Positions 36,253 through 48,130 of a DNA stretch of 64,000 bases are shown here, piece after piece (positions within the stretch are counted from its first letter, which is position 1; each line of letters begins with the position of its first letter). A program made the translations under genes and the position numbers. This DNA comes from Climacteris rufus (taxonomy: Eukaryota > Chordata > Aves > Passeriformes > Climacteridae). The stretch lies in NCBI GenBank assembly GCA_013398175.1, contig VZRZ01000222.1, forward strand, positions 1,459,401 to 1,523,400. Reading direction: 5' to 3'. The notes below the pieces were generated by a model. The model did no database searches and had not been told where the DNA came from. It saw only the letters and a program-made list of their open reading frames with translations.

Positions 36253-36900
36253 ATATGGGGGGTGCTGGTCAACAGCAGCCGAACATGAGCCAGCTGTGCC
36301 CAGGTGGCCATGAAGGCCAATGGCACCTGGCCCGGATCAGCAACAGTGCGTCCACAAGGACCAGGGCAGTGATTGTCCCACTGATCAGGCCACACCTCAA
36401 ATCTTTTGTTCACTTTTGGGCTTCTCACTACAAGAAAGACATTGAGGTGCTGGAGTGTGTCCAGAGAAGGGCAACAGAGCTGGGGAAGGGGCTGGAGCAC
36501 AGGTCCTGTGAGGAGCAGCTGAAGGAGCGGGGGGTGCTTAGCCTGGAGAAAAGGAGGCCTGGAGCGACCTTCTCGCCCTCTACAACTGCCTGAAAGGAGG
36601 GTGTAATGACGAGGGGATCAGTCTCTTCTCTCAAATAACAAGGAATAGGATGAGGGGAAATGGCCTCAAGTTGTGTCAGGGGAAGTTTAGGTTGGATGTA
36701 AGGAAAAATTTCTTCATGGAAAGGGTTGTCAAACATTGGATCAGGCTGCCCAGGGAAGCAGTGGAGTCACCATCCCAGGAGGTATTTGGAAGATGTGTAC
36801 ATGTGGCACTTCAGTGGTGGACTTGGCAATGCTGGGTTAACTGTTGGACTTGATAATCTTAAAGGACTTTTCTAACCTAAATGATTTAATGATTCTATGG
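36253..36900 (+). mobile_element. CR1 LINE, 5'-truncated, about 650 bp
   Basis: This is a sense-strand CR1 3' portion with recognisable blocks in order: CAACATGAGCCAGC, GGCCATGAAGGCCAATGGC, CCACACCTCAAATC, GACATTGAGGTGCTGGAG, GTCCAGAGAAGGGCAAC, CTGAAGGAGCGGGG, TTGGATGTAAGGAAAAATTT, GGAGTCACCATCCC. It ends TTAATGATTCTATGG. Indels disrupt the reverse-transcriptase frame, so the copy is dead. Confidence 0.93.
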
Positions 36901-37339
36901 AATCTCCAAAAAATTCTTATTTGCCCAGTTTCTTCACCCCAAATCTGACCTGCCCAGGCATCCAGTAAGACTACAAGTGTTATAAGATCTTTCCACTTTA
37001 CATCCACTGCTGTGTTTGGCACAAATCTTTTTCTACTTTTCGTAAATGATCCTGATATTCTTGGATAAACCTAATTGCATTGGTTTAGCTGACAATAATT
37101 TTAAAAATGATACTGTGTTTCATAGGCATTTGGATATTCTGTTTGTTGGGACACTACATAGGAGCTCTTGTCCATCCTCATGTAATCTGATCCCTAGAAG
37201 GAAATGTCCAAATCCATGCAGCAAGAATGCTGATTCCATATGTAGGCTGCAGAAATGTCTCATGTGGGACAAGATTTTAATAATATCTTTTTATGTATAT
37301 TGTATTGAATATAACTTGTCATCACAGGAAAGCTGGGCA

Positions 37340-37806
37340 GATAGAGTCACAGTATACTTTGGGTTGGAAGGGACCATTAAAGATCATCTAGTTCAGGGCC
37401 CCTGCAGTGAGCAGGGACATCTTCAACTAGATCACATTGCTCAGAGCCCCATCCAACCTGACTGTGAATGTTTCCAGGGATGGAGCATCTGCCACCTCTC
37501 TGGGCCACCCATTCCATTATTTTACCACTCTCATTGTAAAAAAAATCTTGTTTATATCTAGTCTAAATCTACCCTCTTGTAGTTTAAAACAATTATCCCT
37601 TGTCCTGCTGCAATAGGCCCTGCTAAAAAGTGTATCTCCATCTTTCTTAGAAGCCTCCTTTAGATACTGGAAGGTGCCCTCTTCCCAGAAGCTTCTCTTC
37701 TCCAGGCTGAACAGTCCCATCCCCCTCAGCTTGGCTTCATAGGGTGAAGTGCTCCAGCCCTCTCTTCAATTCCTGTGGCCCTTCTGTGGACCCACTCCAA
37801 CACACA
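37340..37806 (-). mobile_element. CR1 LINE, antisense, 5'-truncated, about 470 bp
   Basis: In antisense, the 3' end (GGGTTGGAAGGGACCATTAA, AGATCATCTAGTTC) lies on the left. It is followed by reversed CR1 blocks GCCACCTCTCTGGG, CTTGTCCTGCTGCAATAGG, TCTCCAGGCTGAACAG and CTGTGGACCCACTCC. It faces the 36253-36900 copy tail to tail. Confidence 0.93.
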
Positions 37807-40259
37807 GTGGGGCTTTCGTTTTGGCTTACACTGAATTAAAAAACTGCATTCAGTTGGGGAATTGGTGAGAAATGAAATATTCTGAAAACAACAAGTGAAC
37901 CACCTGGAAGCAGAAATTGAGGGTGAATTAAACAGAATGTTTTCTTTCTGACTGAGGTCAGAAACAATATTTTCTTTAACAACTCAAGGATTCAATTATA
38001 GTAGAAAACTTGAATTATTTTTGTTTTGAAATGGTTGAAGCCATTTTTATATTTAATCTTTTTTTCTAAATAGGCAGTCTGGGAAATTGACACAGACTGT
38101 TGAACTGCATTAACTTGAGAGAATCTTCACTTTTCCCTTGAATATAATTTATGTGAAAATTTTTACTCTGCATGACAGTGTGTGCATTAGAATTAACTGG
38201 GATCAGCTAACATATTCTTAACATGAGAAATCTTAATGTATTTTAACATTATGGCTATTAGCATATTCCTAATGTTGCTTTGTATCAGTATAATCTAGGC
38301 CACAGGTACATACACAGGTTTGCAGAACAATCCTGAATTTCATAACAGCATTGGGGATGGCTGGCTGTGAGTTCAATCAGCTTCAAAACTGGAAAATAAA
38401 ATATTTCTATTTGGTAAGGCATCTTTGTGTTTTCTCTAGTGGTTCTGCAAGGGACATGCCTTGATGGGTGGGATTTGTGGGAGACCCATGTGCTGTAGCA
38501 TGGAAAGTGTTTGAAAAGAGATGGAGTGTGTGGAGAAGAGGTGTCTATGTAGGTCCAGAGAACGCAGCTGCTGGGGCACAGCAAGAGCGTTCACTCATCG
38601 CTGCTGGGCTGGTGTCTGTCACGTCTCTGCAGTGCCTGTCAAATATATCTCATAAACATCAGTGTGGCCTGATTTAGCCACAGGTATCATTAGTTGCTAT
38701 GTTTTTGGACAGTTATTTAATACTTGTTGTGACCTTCATCTGACATAGTTCAGCAATAAAACGTACCGTGGTGATTATCAAGCAGACTTCAGATTTGGCA
38801 GCAAGTCTGTTTACTATGTCCAGACCTCATTCCAAACATCACTCACACAGAAGCCCTTTCAGAGCAAAATTAGACATACATTTTCTTAAATACATGCCTA
38901 AAAGCTTTCCTGAGTTACAGCTTATGTGAATGTAGCAGAATGTGTGGGCCTTATTGTTACAAATTTATTTTTCTTTTCTTTTTAATTAAGAATTTCTTGC
39001 TCTCCTCATTATCTCTGTCCTGCCTAATCAAGGTGCAGTATCTAAGTGGGTGCCTGAGAACAGGAGGCCTCAATTGCAGTACCTTCATTCAGGCACTCTT
39101 GAAATGAAAACATTGCAAATCACCAGCTCCAGGCTGGACATTAGTCAGTCTGGGTATGGAAAAACAAAACAGAAAGCCGGAAATTCCTCCAGTCTCGGTT
39201 CTGATAACTGTGCCATTCAGGTCAGTGAAAAAAAAAAAATCACTTTCAATTACTTGTTTGTGATTGCAGTGTTTGAAAACAGTTAACAGGATCTAGAAGA
39301 TAAATTTCACAACTCCTCTTTTACAGCTGTAGTAAAGTAATGAGTGTTGGTGTGAGAGCATAACCTTTATGCTGTGTTTGCTTGGGATTATCATGTGAGG
39401 AAGGGTAAAGGTAACTTTATCAGGGTTTTCTGTGATTAACAATGTTAAACAGAGAAAAGCATACCCAGAGGTGTGTGACTGAGGGTTAAGAGGCTTCAGG
39501 CACATGGAAGTAATGCATCAAAACATGGGAAAAGATGAGTCACATGTTTTGGGTGTCCATGTGCTGAAGATGCAGGCAGGAGGGTGAACACTGGCCGTGA
39601 AGTCTCCTGGAGTGTGGTGTAGAGGAATGCAGTATGAACAGCCCACACATGATGGGGGACAATCAGCTCTAGCACCAGGTAATGTTGCAGGAGTGGGTTG
39701 GCAAACAGAAGCTGTTCAGTGCTCTTCTTTTCTACCTGTCCTTCAAGCTGTTAATGTTACAGCAACACGAACTGAATCCCTGCTGTTTCAGAAGACCATG
39801 GTGTGGGCTCCTATTGGCTGCAGCACGGGCAGTGCTGGAACCTTGAAGAGGTTGCAAGGCAAGCTTGTCATGCCTTTGTGTTTCTCACGTATCTGGCCCC
39901 TCGTCAAATGCCTCGTGACTTCATATCCAAAGGATGTGTTTCAGTGTTAAGAGGGTGCTCTGCTGGCTATAGAACTTTCTATCCCTATATCCCACCCTCC
40001 AATTGTCCTGTCTGTTCCTGCACCCTCACACTTGGCTCTGCCTTGTTCTCCCTGCTCAAGAGAAAAAATTACGTGGGTATCTCTCAGGGAGGAGGTGCAA
40101 GGGTGTAGGCTCATGCCTGCAGACCTAGGACAGCCAGAGCCTGCTTCTATGCAATGTCTGCTTCCAAAGAAAGGCCAAGAAAAATTACCCCCAGCAATAG
40201 TTGTGATCCCATGGCTCCCAGAGCTGGAGTAAGGGGAATAAGTTGGGTAACACTGTTAA
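37807..40259. other. Intergenic sequence, no gene recognised
   Basis: The sequence is mostly AT-rich and unique. Open frames are up to about 117 residues with no motif. An AATAAA occurs at 38395, too far from the transporter stop codon to assign. Confidence 0.55.
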
Positions 40260-40608
40260 GCTGTTAAAGAGCATTCAAAGAGGCCATGAGGATGGTGAAA
40301 GACAATGAGGGGAAGCTGTAGGAGGAGTAGCTAAGGTGACTTGATCTGTTCAGCCCAGAGAAAGGGAAGGGGAGGTTTAGATTGGATATCAGGTAAAGGT
40401 TCTTCACCCAGAGGGTGGTTGGGCACTGGAAAAGGCTCCTCAGGGCAGTGGTCACAACACCAAGCCTGACAGAGTTCAAGCAGCACTTGGACAATGCTCT
40501 CAGGCACATGGGGTGACTCCTGGGGTGTCCTGTGCAGGGCCAGCAGTTGGACTCAATGATCCTGATGGATCCCTTCCAACTTAGCATATTCTATGACTCT
40601 ATTAGAAT
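40260..40608 (+). mobile_element. CR1 LINE 3' portion, different subfamily
   Basis: Blocks seen are GGAGGAGTAGCTAAGGTGAC, GAGAAAGGGAAGGGGAGG, CAGGGCAGTGGTCACAACAC, CAAGCAGCACTTGGACAATG, TGCAGGGCCAGCAGTTGGAC and a 3' end CCTTCCAAC...TTCTATGACTCTATTA. The GTGACTCCTGGGG/GGGCCAGCAGTTGGACT version of the 3' UTR differs from the 36253 copy, so it belongs to another CR1 subfamily. Confidence 0.9.
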
Positions 40609-41409
40609 ATAAACAATGGTAATTGGGACAAGTGAGGGCATAGGTAGACAACTCTGAGAGCTTTGTCTTCTCAGTACTAGAGAAGAAGATAGCAGCCATT
40701 TGCTACACAGCTAATGAAAAAGCTAGAATAGGTCTGTTGCAATAACTCCACCTATTCAGTAATTAGAAGCATTTTGCTTCCTTACCCTTTAAAAAAACCT
40801 GACTGCTGCTTTTGCTGACAGCCATCCACAACTTCCTTCGGGACAGCTCGTGAATCTGCTTGCACCTCCTCTGCTCCCAGGTAAAATGGATGACTGTTTT
40901 TATGACACAGTTTGTGGGGGAAGAGGGCTAGGTAACATACTGACCCCCTAACTGCTTTAGATCCCTTTAAAAGTGTTAATTAGGTGATTCTAACAGTTGT
41001 CTGAACCAGCACCATTGTCTTTCTTCAGCAAAAGGGAACTAAGGCAGGGAAGTCTAAGAAGACAATGCCTCTACATAGTGCTGATTGTCAACATGAAGAC
41101 AATCAACGCAGCACACTGAAAGACCTCAGCACCTATTTTTGCAGAATATTTTTTTTCCCCATTTCTCAATTTGTTACCGTTTCTTTACATGCAAAAGAAT
41201 GTGACACCTATACTGGTGCCACTTACTGACAAATAACTGAGCAGTTGGTGTGCTGCTGAGGCAGCTTGAAGTCTCAAAATAGCCTTTATTGTTCTTCAAA
41301 CAAACAAAAGAAATCCCTACTGCAGAAAGTGCACTGAAAAACAGGAAGACTTTATTAAATAAGGCTTACATTTTTTGGGGGAGAAATCAGACAAATTTTG
41401 AGAATGGGT
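40609..41409. other. Intergenic sequence
   Basis: No gene, RNA or transposon is recognised. A T8 tract lies at about 41150. Confidence 0.5.
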
Positions 41410-41738
41410 TGTGTAGGTTCTGTAGGTTGGTTTGGACGGTCGGGACGGATGGAGACAAGAGATCTCTGCAATCAGGTCTTTGAGCATGAGGTTTATTGTG
41501 AAGGGCGTGGATACAGGGGACCTGCTTGGAGCTGCCAGATGCAGCCCGAAGCAGGCAGCAAGAGAGAGAGAGTGTGAAGAAGAGATGTGTAAGAGAGCGA
41601 GGTTCTCGTTTACAATATAATAAATCTTCTTCTGTGTTGAATATTTTAATTTTCATTAACCAATCTAGTACAAGATACCAATTCTATAGCACTTACATAC
41701 AGCCTATAAGAACTGTTACATTACCACACTGCGTTACA
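41410..41738 (-). mobile_element. Probable endogenous retrovirus LTR (3' LTR of a minus-strand remnant)
   Basis: Read on the - strand, the block opens TGTAACGCAG and has a TATA-like TTATTATATTG at about 41620. It carries an AATAAA signal (complement at 41492-41497), then a C-rich U5-like segment (GTCTCCATCCGTCCCGACC), and closes in ACACA. Length (about 330 bp), TG...CA ends and signal order fit a class II-like avian ERV LTR. Family assignment was not tested, and the boundaries are good to about 10 bp. Confidence 0.62.
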
Positions 41739-42105
41739 TTTTAAATCCTAAAAACTACTCTTCTGCCTTCTGCCAAGTTAGTGGGGTCTGCTCTGACCCT
41801 TGGACCTGTCTGCAGCAGAGGGTATTGTTCAATCAAAAGGGGATTACCTTCAGCCGGCCACACCATTGTTTTCCAGTTGTTCAGTAACTAAGGCTTGGTA
41901 TCTCAAAGCATGCTTTCATTTCAATCTCACTTATAGTTTCCATATTCTCAGCATCTTTTGCCAGGCAATCATATTTATAAGGCTTTCCTGTTTCACCTTG
42001 CCCAACAGGTTGGACAGTTTTGGTCAATTCTAAGGAGAAAGAATTGTCCAAAGGCCATTCTCCTTTCATTTGGACACATCTTCCCTTCACAAGTACACAT
42101 AGGCC
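41739..42105 (-). mobile_element. Possible internal remnant of the minus-strand endogenous retrovirus
   Basis: This sequence lies on the 5' side of the LTR on the - strand and contains a 69-residue open frame (41881-42090) with no motif I recognise. Just before the LTR is a purine-rich GGCAGAAGGCAGAAGAG, weakly like a polypurine tract. If this is proviral, it is the degraded 3' end of the internal region. No gag, pol or env domain can be identified. Confidence 0.3.
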
Positions 42106-42444
42106 CTATTCTTTAAGGCAGAGCTGCCCAGCATCCATCCTGCAGATAGGGTCATATGTAGAGAACTAATGGTAGGATAAAATTACTTTGTTTCTTTTAA
42201 TGCAATTTAGCAGCTGACAAGTGGCAGCTTCCCCTCTAAAGATTCAGGCATCAGATCACAAATGTCATCTAGGAGCTAAGGACTGCTTTTGAATCAAGCT
42301 GAAATTGGTTGAGACATCTTGGAGAACTGCTAAGCTGTGAGGAAGCACGGCAAGACATTCTGCAGGCAGAGCCATAAGAAGAAAGGTGTGATTGCTGGCA
42401 AAGAGCAGAGTATTGACACAGAGACAGTAGCAGCTCAAGGGTTC

Positions 42445-42512
42445 TCACCAAAAAAAACAAAAAAAAAAAAACAAAAAAAAACACCCAAAAAACCAAAAAA
42501 ACCTACACAAAA
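42445..42512. repeat. A-rich low-complexity tract
   Basis: Runs of A are broken by single C or CC (CAAAAAAAAC, ACACCCAAAAAACC). The overlapping Lys/Pro-rich and Phe-rich open frames are composition artefacts. Confidence 0.85.
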
Positions 42513-43694
42513 AGCATACCAAATTCTACAGAAACTAAAACAAGTAACCCAAGAATAGCAGTTGCACAATGTCAAGGATCACCTCTTTGCAAGCAGTCAC
42601 CAAAGGCACCTCCTCCCCTCTTGGCTGGAGCAGCCCTGGCTGCTCAGGTGCCTTATCAAGGTGGCCAGCACATTAGCTTGTTAGCTCTACCCACACGTTG
42701 AGCGTATTGACCAATAAATCACAAGTTTAACTCTTTTAAGCTGTGAAATCCATTTTGCAGAGACTTGGCACCTCTAGCAAAAGGGAGAAGTAGTCAGTAT
42801 AGGCAGCACCTCCTCATCTATCACCCCTGGAAAATCACTGCCTTAAGATCCAAAGCAGGAACTGGAAGTAACATAGAAACAACTTCTGAATTTATATTAA
42901 TCCTTTATTGCAAATTACTGAAAAGGGTGAGTTTTGAGTTTCTGTGTCTCCTTGTAGCCTTGTCATACCCAGCCAGCAAAGGGTGTGAGCTAATTTTTAA
43001 ATTCAGTTCAACAAGTTCCTCATTAGGGCAAAATTACCTGAGTTGGAAATCTGTTAATTTTCCAATCAGGGTGAGTGTTTGCACTTGTGATTTGGAAATA
43101 ATTAACACATGGTATAACATCAAAACCTATGTAAAGGCTAATGGTAGAAGGATTAATTTCCTTGGCATGAAAGTGGTGTGCTTGGTCTCCCCAGAGCTCT
43201 ATTACTATCCTTTCAGCATTGGTATTTGCCGTGCAGGGTGTTCTTGTGCTTATTTAATTGTTTCTTTGCAGAGTTATACTTTTTAATGCTAATTTTAAAA
43301 AACTAATCCATTAGCTTCTAGGGTTAGGAGTAATTTTTTTTTAATTTTGAAAGGACTTGCTCTATTTCTTTCTTTTTCCTCTTGTTAACACAGATTTTCC
43401 TAGAATTACTTGTTTCTATTTTATCCCTAAAAGGAGATAATAAACTGGTTAGGGCTTTAGCCTGAGTTCTGCAAACTTTCAAATATATGTTCTCAGGAGA
43501 CCTGTGTTCTGATCCCTTGGGGTTTTCCTGGGAAGGGGAATGCCCTGTGGTACTTAGAATGAAGGAATGTCCGGGCAGGATAATTAGTTAAGATAGCAGA
43601 GGTGTGCATGGGAGAAACAAACGTAGTTGGAAAACACAAACTGATTTCCTGCCTTAGTTTCAGCTATTGATAAAACTCTGCTCATCACCAATTC
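42513..43694. other. Intergenic sequence, no gene recognised
   Basis: A 173-residue open frame at 42765-43286 (+) starts at a TTG, lacks any domain and crosses ordinary AT-rich sequence. I treat it as chance. Confidence 0.5.
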
Positions 43695-43833
43695 TAACAT
43701 ACTGATATAGTTGGTTAGAGCACAGTGCTAATAATGCCAAGGGTGTGGGATTGACCCCTGTAAGGGCTGCTCATGTGAGAGTTGGACTTGATGATCCGTG
43801 TGGGTCCCTTCCTACTCAAAATATTCTGTGTTA
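43695..43833 (+). mobile_element. tRNA-Ile-derived SINE with CR1 tail (TguSINE1-like)
   Basis: The 5' half reads as a decayed tRNA-Ile: AGTTGGTTAGAGCACAGTGC, then TAATAATGCCAAGGG, then GGGATTGACCCCTGTAAGGGC, recalling the AAT-anticodon arm and B box. It runs directly into a CR1 3' tail GAGAGTTGGACTTGATGATCC...TTCTGTG. This tRNA-Ile plus CR1 composite is the structure described for TguSINE1 in passerine birds. Both pol III boxes are mutated, so the copy is old and inactive. Confidence 0.85.
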
Positions 43834-46099
43834 TTGGGCAACAGTAGCTGGTATGAATCAGTTATTTTTTTCTGGTAAATGGTGCTACCCTTGTAGTTTA
43901 GAGCTTAGCTCTAGTACAACTCAGTGCATCAGTGACCTGCCACCATGGGCCTCACAAAGGAGAGGAGAGATTTTAATCTCTGGTAGCCAACTCCACCCAA
44001 GGGCTAGTCTCAGAACAAGTGTGCTGTGGCTATTGACAAGAAGGGTGTGAATTGGCAGGTACACACAAGGAGAGGAGGCCTCTCCACTTGAGCAGGCACC
44101 TACAAGCAGTCCAGCTTCAGCACAGGAGCAGTGACACAGAGTGTGGTACATAAGCTCTGCTTGCCCACGACTGGCACACGGGGCTTTTCTTTGCCTTTTC
44201 TCACAGCATTACCCTTAAACCCTAAGACCTTCAAGAAGAGCCTCCCACAAAGAAAGAAAGCCATTAAAGGTGGGGAAGCTTTAAATGATCTACCAAAGCT
44301 TTCTCAAGCAGCATTCTTCAGGCAGAAAGACTGCCCTAAGAAGCCCTGGGATGGAAACCTGGTTCTTTCTGGGCAGCTTTGTCTTCTCACCTGTCCACAG
44401 GTATCTACAGCAACTGTTTGCACTGAGATAGGAATTGTTTCAGGCAGTTGTGAGTCAGCACTCGGGAATTCCCATACTGGACAGGTATCTCTGATTTAGG
44501 TAATCTGCTTTGAACACTTCCAGTACCAAAATTGTTTGGAGTTTTCTCCAAATAATTTCATGTAAATTTGTTTTATGTAAATAGAGCTCACTTTTCTTCT
44601 TTCACAGAGTAATCATTTATGATTTGTGTCCATGCCCATTCAGGCTGACAGAAATGCTACACAGAGGTGGTAGAGATTTGCATTTTCTTGCAAGCTGATG
44701 ATGACTCCCTTTCATGGTCAGTTTTGCTTTTTATAGCTCATTGCTTATGAACTACTGTTGCTTGTGAAATTCTGCACTTCCAGTCTTATATCCCTTTTTC
44801 TATTGCTCAGTTTCTGTTCACCTGCTTACTTTTGTTCATGACATCAGCTACAGTGGCTTCTGTGCTTCAAAAGAAATTGTTCACATCTGAACTGGTTGCT
44901 TTGGTTATGGGGATACTAAATCAAATTCCCAGAGCTGAGACCACCTTCTTTTCCCTCTCTTGTAGGAGCATCTCCCTTGCTGCTTGTATTTAATGTGGAA
45001 AAGAGAGAATGGTCAAATAAGTGAGAGGGGCTAATACATTAAAATTAATGATTTAGATGGAAGATGATTGCCTATTTTTCTGAAGCTATTTATTTTCCCC
45101 ATGTACCTTATCTTTTACTTTTAAAAAAGATCAAGTTTCAAGTTCTGGTCAAGTAACCCTTATTTCACAAGGAACACACTGGCCATTTCACTCTGGTTCT
45201 TACTGAGCAGCTATTGTGTTACAAGAGATACACCTGGCAACTTGGGGATAATATTTTCTGTAGTGCCAGCTGGCTTGGGAGTTGCTGAAGAACCCACACT
45301 GTATAAACAAGGAAGATCAAAGCCTTTAAGTCATCTGGCAGACCAGGTCCTGCCTGATGCCTGCCTAGGGATGATGTTAAGGAGATAAAGCTTAACCAAT
45401 AGTTTTCTTCTTCTCTTATCCTTTTGGTTACATGCTGCTTTCTACGGGGCTTTCTACTCTTCTTTCAAGCTCCTTCCTCCCTTTGAAATTCTCTTACTGG
45501 AGGCCCAAAGATCCCATTCTCCTGCCTGCAGAGCCCCTGGGCAGAATGGCCCTTGCCACTGATGGGGGGATGTCTGCCAAAGCCCCCTTGTGAGATGCTG
45601 CCCTGGTTGGCTGCCTGCTGAGGGCCCAAGGCAGCTCTGAGCCCTCAGGGAAGCAGCTGTGAGGTTACAATGGTCTTTGCTGTCAGTATAATTATGTGTC
45701 AGAAAATCAGATGGCTTCTGGAAACTAACAGTGGTCTCAAACCATTCTCTGCTTCTAATAGACAATGCCCTGTTGTTAGGTGCTGGCCCAGCAGACAGCA
45801 CCCCTTGGAAGGCAACAGGCAGGTGTGTGCTTTGTTTTGAACAGCCAGAGTAGCTTGTCACATTACAAGGCAGGTGGCACAAGAAACCAGCTCTCAGGTG
45901 AGCCTTGCTTCTGCCCTGTTCTTCTTCAGCAAAGCTGCATTCACAAATTCCTTGCAAATGAAGTAACTAAAATTTTTCTTGTAAAGATTGTAGTGGGATT
46001 TTGAATGGGTTTTGTAATGCTAAAGAAGAGACAATGCTAGTTTTTGCCTGCAACACATAATCATTTTTAGCCTGTCTGTCCCTGAAGGAAAAGGATGTT

Positions 46100-46480
46100 G
46101 ATAAATGGAGAGAGATTAAAAGGATTTAATTCGGATTTATCATTCTTAATTTTCTAGACTTAAACCCTCTCTTTGAATGGGTCTTTTTGAGGAAGTGATC
46201 TGAATCCTTTATTAGTTTAATAGGATTTGGCTAATATTACTGACCTTATCCCATCCTCAAGAAGGATTTCCACCACCAGACTAAACAGATTTCCCTGACA
46301 CTATGGCAAATCCCCTCTGTAAACAGTTGTAGCTGAGATGAGAGTTGCTATCAGTGCTTTCCCTCCACATGAGTAAGCAATCCCGTTGAAACTCTCTCCT
46401 AAGGAGAGGTGAGACAAGTGTAACTGTCACCTGGCTGTTCGTTTTTTCTTTAAAATAATGTGATTAATTACTTTCAAGTT
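46100..46480. promoter_or_regulatory. Candidate conserved noncoding element
   Basis: AT-rich homeodomain-type motifs cluster here (GGATTTAATTCGGATTTATC, CTTAATTTTC, GTGATTAATTACTTTC) in a transposon-free block. Supported by composition only. Confidence 0.25.
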
Positions 46481-47744
46481 TTCTGATCTTCTTTCTGTAC
46501 TCTTCTGCCACCTGAAGCTGGGTGAAGAACCCTTGCAATCATGTTGTACTAAAAAAATTGCAGTGAATGATGCTCAGTGAAATTTGACCTACCATCTTTT
46601 CCCTGTCTGAATTCCTGCATTCCTGGGGAGCTACAGGGTGACCTCCTGGAAATGTGCAACAGCTACCCCCATCCCGGAGCTGCTTGCAGGGTTTTCTCTT
46701 GTCCAGCTGTTGGTAATAGTTGGAAATGGAAAGCATGTGCAATGTGGTGTGCCCCCCGCCCCTTGCATCTCTTTCTATTTGTCCTTTATTGCAGGTAGAA
46801 GAGCACCTGGGTTTGTATTCTACACTGTCCTGTCTTTAAATTAATTTTTATCAGAAAACTGATACCCATCTTGCTTTTCTAGGACACATCCAAGGACATA
46901 TTCTAACAGATGTGAATTTTTGAAGTTGTGAAAATAATTATCAGAAAAATAAAATACTTCTCATGGAAAAGATATTAAGCATGCCCCATGGTGTTCTCTG
47001 TGAGCAAAATGCCTCTTTTTTTTTACTCTGATGTGTAACAATTGCATTATGCCTGTGTCTGAGAACAGCCTTTTTGGTGTAGTCTTTGGTGGCTCTATAC
47101 ATGAAGAAGAGCTAAATCAACTTGATTAGTTTTTTTGCAGGTAACATGTTTAACTTTTCAATTTGCCTGTGCAGAAGTGGTTAACAGAATAAGGGGAGGG
47201 GAGCTGCCAGAGAAGTGCCAGTGAAGGAGTGCCAGTCACCAGGGATTGCAGCTGGAGTTCCCCAGCAGCCTCAGAGGTTCCAGCACACCATCACTGGGAT
47301 GGCAAAAGAGGCTGAAGTTTGTTTGTGCCGTGATGGGGAATACAGTTCATCCCCATCTAATTTACTTTTATTCCACAGTCTCTCCAGGGGCTTCAGTACT
47401 ATACCATGAGAAGGAACTTTATTTGGCTCATGAAGTCAAAATCACTGTATTTGAGATAATTCCCCACTCCTGTTAGAAGAGAAACAAAAAAAAAAGAATA
47501 TGATAAAATGATTGTGTCACACCTCCACACCCCCTGCCTCCTGTTTCCACGTTTCTTCCCAGGTGAGGGCTTTGCTGTAGCACCCCCAGGTAAGTTATGT
47601 CACAGATTACAGAGCACTGTTGAATGCTCAGGGACGCCACCTGAGAACAGGCAGACTCTAAAGTCTGAACCCATCCCCTACAACCTTCCCCAATAACCAA
47701 ATCAGCAGCAACTGCCGGCTGAAGCGCTCGGCCTAACATCTGGG

Positions 47745-48130
47745 GCATGCAGATGTTCTGGAAAGCGCAGGAATTGCCGAGGAACGGGGCCCGGGGTGGC
47801 CGCAGTCAGTAGATGGCAGCCTTGGACAGCTCACGGCTCCCGCGGCCGCCGCGCACACAGCGCTTCTTCCACGCACGGGCTGCTTCTCTGTGGGCTGTAT
47901 TTCTATTGCCGTTTGCTGCATTCATTGGTAAGCTCGCAATTTATTATTAGCGCACAAAGCTCAATTTCTATGCCTTTGGTTATAGTTAATGTTGCCGCCT
48001 CTAGGATGTCTTGTTTCAGCTGCTGTGAGAAATCTTTGCTGTGATTTCTGTAGTGATACGATCCTGACTTCCAGCAGCAGTCACACATCTGGAACGATAG
48101 GGGGATCTGTGATTTATTTGGGGGCAAATA
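47745..48130. promoter_or_regulatory. CpG-rich patch joined to an AT-rich motif block (candidate regulatory element)
   Basis: At 47755-47880 there is a short GC/CpG-dense patch (GAACGGGGCCCGGGGTGGCC, CCCGCGGCCGCCGCGC). It is followed by AT-rich sequence that still keeps CpGs (GCTCGCAATTTATTATTAGC, TGTTGCCGCC, ATACGATCC, GAACGATAGG). The block is open on the - strand at 47903-48127 (74 residues). CpG retention in AT-rich DNA hints at constraint. It could be a small promoter or an enhancer. Confidence 0.35.

Noticed and set aside
42765..43286. 173-residue + strand frame
   Set aside because: It starts at TTG rather than ATG, has no motif, and lies in ordinary AT-rich intergenic DNA.
43700..43770. 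Functional tRNA-Ile gene
   Set aside because: The tRNA similarity is the head of a SINE. A and B boxes are mutated, the acceptor stem does not pair, and it continues directly into a CR1 tail.
45454..45957. 167-residue - strand frame
   Set aside because: I recognise no domain. The peptide has no hydrophobic or repeat pattern pointing to a family, and the flanks lack promoter or splice signals.
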